This document shows positions 62,801 to 64,000 of a stretch of DNA of 64,000 nt, in pieces; the stretch's first letter is position 1; each line of letters begins with the position of its first letter. The stretch comes from Christiangramia flava JLT2011 (GTDB taxonomy: Bacteria > Bacteroidota > Bacteroidia > Flavobacteriales > Flavobacteriaceae), in contig NZ_CP016359.1 of assembly GCF_001951155.1 (NCBI RefSeq), positions 2,442,001 through 2,506,000 on the forward strand. Reading direction: 5' to 3'. Under the pieces are notes generated by a model that ran no database searches, had not been told where the DNA came from, and worked only from the letters and a program-made list of their open reading frames with translations. The translations under genes were made by a program, and so were the position numbers.

Positions 62801-64000
62801 GTATAAGTGATTGTATGGACTCCAGGAGTGGAATTAGCGGCATTGATGTTTCCATTGGCGTCAATATCGAGTCCGCTAGTACCACTAAAGGCTCCACCGG
62901 TATATTCGCCGGCCGTGCTGGTAAATGTAACAGGAATATGATCGGTTTCTGAAGTACAGACAGCTTCAGGATATTCAATGCTAACCTGCGGATTTTGGGT
63001 GATTTCAATAGTAGTGGTCAGAATAACTTCCTGACATCCCCCGGAAGCCGGAATGGTATAAGAAATCGTATAGGTATTTGGGTCGCTGGTTTTAGGTGCA
63101 ATTTCACCGGTGGATGCATTGATATTAAGACCGGCAGGTTGGGCAGAAAAACTTCCGCCTTCGTAATTTCCTTCAGTATTTGCGAATACAGGCAAGTAGG
63201 CAGCAATATCGTTATTACATAATGGATCTGTGTAGGAGATCTCGGCGTAAGGAGTGGCATTAATGACTACAGTAGTTTCAGCAGTCACAACCGCACAGAT
63301 TTCCGGAGTTGTGTAGGTAACTGTATATGTGCCCGGATCGCTGTCGCCAGGTGTGATTTCTCCGGTAGAAGTGTTGATTGATAAACCGGAAGGGGAGGAG
63401 CTGTACGTTCCATTCTCATATTCTCCGGAGCCTGTAAGACCAGGCATAACCGTACCCGACTGAGATTCGCAGAAATCTCCGGTATAAGATAGTTCAGCAG
63501 TAGGATCTGGTTTTACGGTGATGGTCCCTGTTGCCGTAGCCTGTTGGCAATCTCCTTGCGTGGTAACTGTATAGGGAAATGTTCCTGCCTCAGTTGGATT
63601 CCCGGAAATACTGAAAACACCATTGCTGAAAGAGGTGGTAATTCCATCTGGAAGTCCGCTAATAATAGCATTCGTACCAGGTTCAGTGATAGAGAATTCG
63701 ATAGTTTCCAGAGCGGTATTGATACAGATTTCCTGATCAGTTTCAGAAGTAGACGTGATGGTTACATCCGGATTGACCACCAAAGTACCTGAAGTAGTAG
63801 TGCTATTACAGCTTCCCACGCTGGTAAGCGTATAATAGAAGGTGCCCGCTTCGGTTGGTGTACCGGAAATAGTGTACTGGTTATTGCTCAGGCTTCCTGA
63901 AAGCCCGGCAGGTAACCCACTGGTGTTGATTGCAGTAATAGGATTATTAGTGCCAAACACCATTGGCGAAATGGCAGTATTAATGCATATTTCCTGGTCT
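56851..64000 (-). CDS. Giant T9SS-secreted protein with Ig-like and LamG-like domains (partial, 5' end outside window)
   Basis: At least 2380 residues. The frame stays open to the window edge: the codons from 63964 to 63999 read D-Q-E-I-C-I-N-T-A, the same phrase that begins the next repeat, so the ATG at 63963 is internal and the true start is beyond 64000. The visible part has repeated putative-Ig modules (G-T-P-T-E-A-G-T-F type), several Ig-like domains with W and C pairs, a region with D-G-T-I-D-G-D-V-W-A-V-D-N, a LamG-like domain starting near 59480, the same long module as in the neighbour, and a T9SS sorting domain ending K-K-I-I-V-K. It is probably a surface adhesin-like protein. Confidence 0.87.
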   Translation of the reverse strand, partial: DQEICINTAISPMVFGTNNPITAINTSGLPAGLSGSLSNNQYTISGTPTEAGTFYYTLTSVGSCNSTTTSGTLVVNPDVTITSTSETDQEICINTALETIEFSITEPGTNAIISGLPDGITTSFSNGVFSISGNPTEAGTFPYTVTTQGDCQQATATGTITVKPDPTAELSYTGDFCESQSGTVMPGLTGSGEYENGTYSSSPSGLSINTSTGEITPGDSDPGTYTVTYTTPEICAVVTAETTVVINATPYAEISYTDPLCNNDIAAYLPVFANTEGNYEGGSFSAQPAGLNINASTGEIAPKTSDPNTYTISYTIPASGGCQEVILTTTIEITQNPQVSIEYPEAVCTSETDHIPVTFTSTAGEYTGGAFSGTSGLDIDANGNINAANSTPGVHTITYTVTAAAGCDEVIATTDVQINEKVTILTEPQNVGICSSEPAQFEVSASGDGLSYQWYRIVEGTPQLLAGEDDAVFSLSNATSIDAGEYYVVVSGADSCSEATSETVTLNVDENIIIVKPTEDLTICEEDYTEITFEFIAHANGAPLTFQWIKDGNPINDDGVNYDMEVSAPQGTNGEYTGTLTILDIAEEDSGVYAVEIDGPEYFTCPQATSKNFTFRVNPIPDNPETTDLTFCLNDTASNLSVDNPDSDYEYSWYSYDSSADEFTYIGDNYTPSTSSPGTTTYYVTQKLVETGCESGMEPLVVTVLDKPEPVATETIQLDYCFEEVVETAISLTPAENASIHWYAADGETEISAPTPNTSSAELTIYYVSQIFDTGCESDLTKVEVNVKSLPDLSAGIAEGSSSPTCLGSTINLTASGAETYVWTLNGDVVGNEANLPITTDETGDFTYIVEGTANGCSTTYEVPISVDAVTVPGSISGPESVCINNASGTLELTGYTGNITEWQWKASSSAADAWTKIDDAVLDTRNFSNLTESTDFRAVVKNGACEEAYATFNVRVDQLPQGGNLTWPNGERIFLTCEVQSNDLHEKLTLNDFVGQIVEWEYRTASNMTWSTYDSQDPSLTNSDFQNILGSTVESTVFRVKIANGACSDGTYSQTAILSVIPSDIKPSPVQVTPQVLCYGADISLSSETGYGAEYGQFDGGAFDNAGIKNHGWNFTNPSGGSNDFDSGANNGRADHWLRMNPHGSDPANEKVYTANLYPISSQSPSNGSMVNFRTFSSNAGNKGFALVTGNNDSNMETPVFSLGSLDEAILTFDQAYNLTEGAKIYVEISTNGGSTYNTVLFEMTGTATSGNYNNFGDGTPQSRPLNKMVIDLGDYLGQSNLRIRFRFDGTIDGDVWAVDNIKVPEGPQDVLLQWFYDEDASDPDNALEQIGQDNQNVVSFTPRKIGWNDFEVKTALLLDSNGDPCETINNSETVRVFVFDQYTTTVVAETGECGNTIVQLSATITGDFQGDVTSEFATDDLKTLDGYTGAWVITGPNTDYTLTNADQTSTLEPVNNPNAIFEGSQIGDYSFSWQLTPTAVDENDVLIENTGCPPVITPAEVSLPECTTLDFDGVNDFVSIQDGFADAKTIEMWIYPEDSDGVILSGPGVEIRMSDLPTGVTPNSRWYHIALIGTKLYVDGIDSGTSINGTGTAGKTIIGAKWNASTKAAEDFYSGWIDEVRIWKVNLSKKQLHFMMNQRLDLASKGSGQIVEGEAVPNLYIDAPSSYHSDGTHNLDKDDVPFYNVSWDDLIAYYRLISEFPDPDLNIIPNTYKPVGGYTPDLALTAVDGRLHNMTTHQQNTSPTPYFSGTDGAWGDRTTWARPTVWDAPDSNGFDGTEIEWNIARLNHKINSGNRNIIMLGVLSESNLLTINADNALSISHYLLLNGNIDLVGESQLLQDHGSILDDSSGGWLQRDQQGRMSSFNYNYWTSPVTDQGTTNNSGFTLNKVMLDGTDEDKPQGITWKGQYFAADGSRTSPITISDYWIWDFKGGEADVYGDWHHLGSSSKEIAGAGFSMKGTDGTVAPNTQKQNYTFQGKPHNGDITLNIGQNQNYLLGNPYASALDVYEFLLDNLPSTITAPDGRKGRNTGQPFNGTLYYWSHFAGSTHILEEYIGGYAYYSFAGSTPAYSSDWRIDNSNPNASDSKIAQRYIPVAQGFFVNSSGGNFSGNIYFNNNQRRFAKESSDPSIFLQQEEREKGQLSSIEADKRAKLRLKFKSPAGYHRQILVTRDENSSSDFDLGYDAPLIENNKEDMYWIVNDSPYVIQAVPDFEQERVLPIGFKTKEGGEFKIQIDSTENWPSEIPIYLKDKVVDSIQEISKQPYTATAEAGEIKDRFEIVFFKPVAEDPVIDPEIPEVPVVDGLVGISYSHFSRQVKITNFDHLDVEKVMVFDLGGKLIETYDEMPTDEEILLKLPPVQSGIYIVKVFCSDAMCNKKIIVK

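Noticed and set aside
63961..63963. ATG at 63963 as the start of the second giant protein
   Set aside because: The frame is open to the window edge, and the codons before it read D-Q-E-I-C-I-N-T-A, repeated within the protein, so the gene continues outside the window.
1..64000. tRNA, rRNA, insertion sequences, prophage or integrase genes
   Set aside because: No cloverleaf-like sequence, rRNA-like segment, transposase or integrase motif was found in any gap or frame.

Overview
The window looks like chromosome of a marine flavobacterium (Bacteroidota, Flavobacteriaceae; a Gramella/Christiangramia-like genus is plausible but not proven). The evidence is a short primary sigma factor without region 1.1, a PorT protein and large secreted proteins with type IX secretion (T9SS) C-terminal domains, a lipoprotein TamL, TAnnTTTG-type -7 promoter elements, and an almost complete lack of Shine-Dalgarno sequences. 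I found no tRNA, rRNA, CRISPR array, insertion sequence or prophage.

1-23168 is a carbohydrate island. It opens with the end of a TRAP transporter (dctQ, dctM), then tagaturonate reductase (uxaB), altronate dehydratase (uxaA) and a Gfo/Idh/MocA oxidoreductase, which together take up and oxidise galacturonate. A convergent LacI-type regulator follows. Across a 329-bp divergent region with two LacI-type operators lies a nine-gene, nearly gapless operon (7155-19893) of exported pectin enzymes: GH28, DUF4861, GH105, GH43, a GH28-PL9 fusion, a CE12 acetylesterase, an alpha/beta-hydrolase-CE8 fusion, a second CE12 and a PL10 lyase. Together they would demethylate, deacetylate, cleave and trim homogalacturonan and rhamnogalacturonan. 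A separate pair, a GH32 fructanase lipoprotein and an MFS sugar porter (20248-23168), serves fructan use. No SusC/SusD pair is present inside the window.

23478-29182 holds a secreted protein with six almost identical 74-residue repeats and a T9SS sorting domain, a small acidic protein of unknown function, and an outer-membrane beta-barrel protein.

29255-49908 is mostly core genome: aldehyde dehydrogenase, a YpdA-like flavoprotein, rpe, a BLUF photoreceptor, rpoD, pnp, rpsO, accD (without its zinc-ribbon cysteines), fbaA, tamL, a TrmH-type methyltransferase, porT, ubiE/menG, trkA-trkH, a DUF1801 protein, an aspartate-type aminotransferase and rsmG. Three of these genes (ypdA, tamL, rsmG) appear to start with TTG.

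49910-64000 carries two giant tandem T9SS-secreted proteins, the second cut by the window edge. They have different N-terminal halves (HYR-like/SprB/PKD versus Ig-like modules) but share a C-terminal module of about 880 residues that starts with a LamG-like domain.
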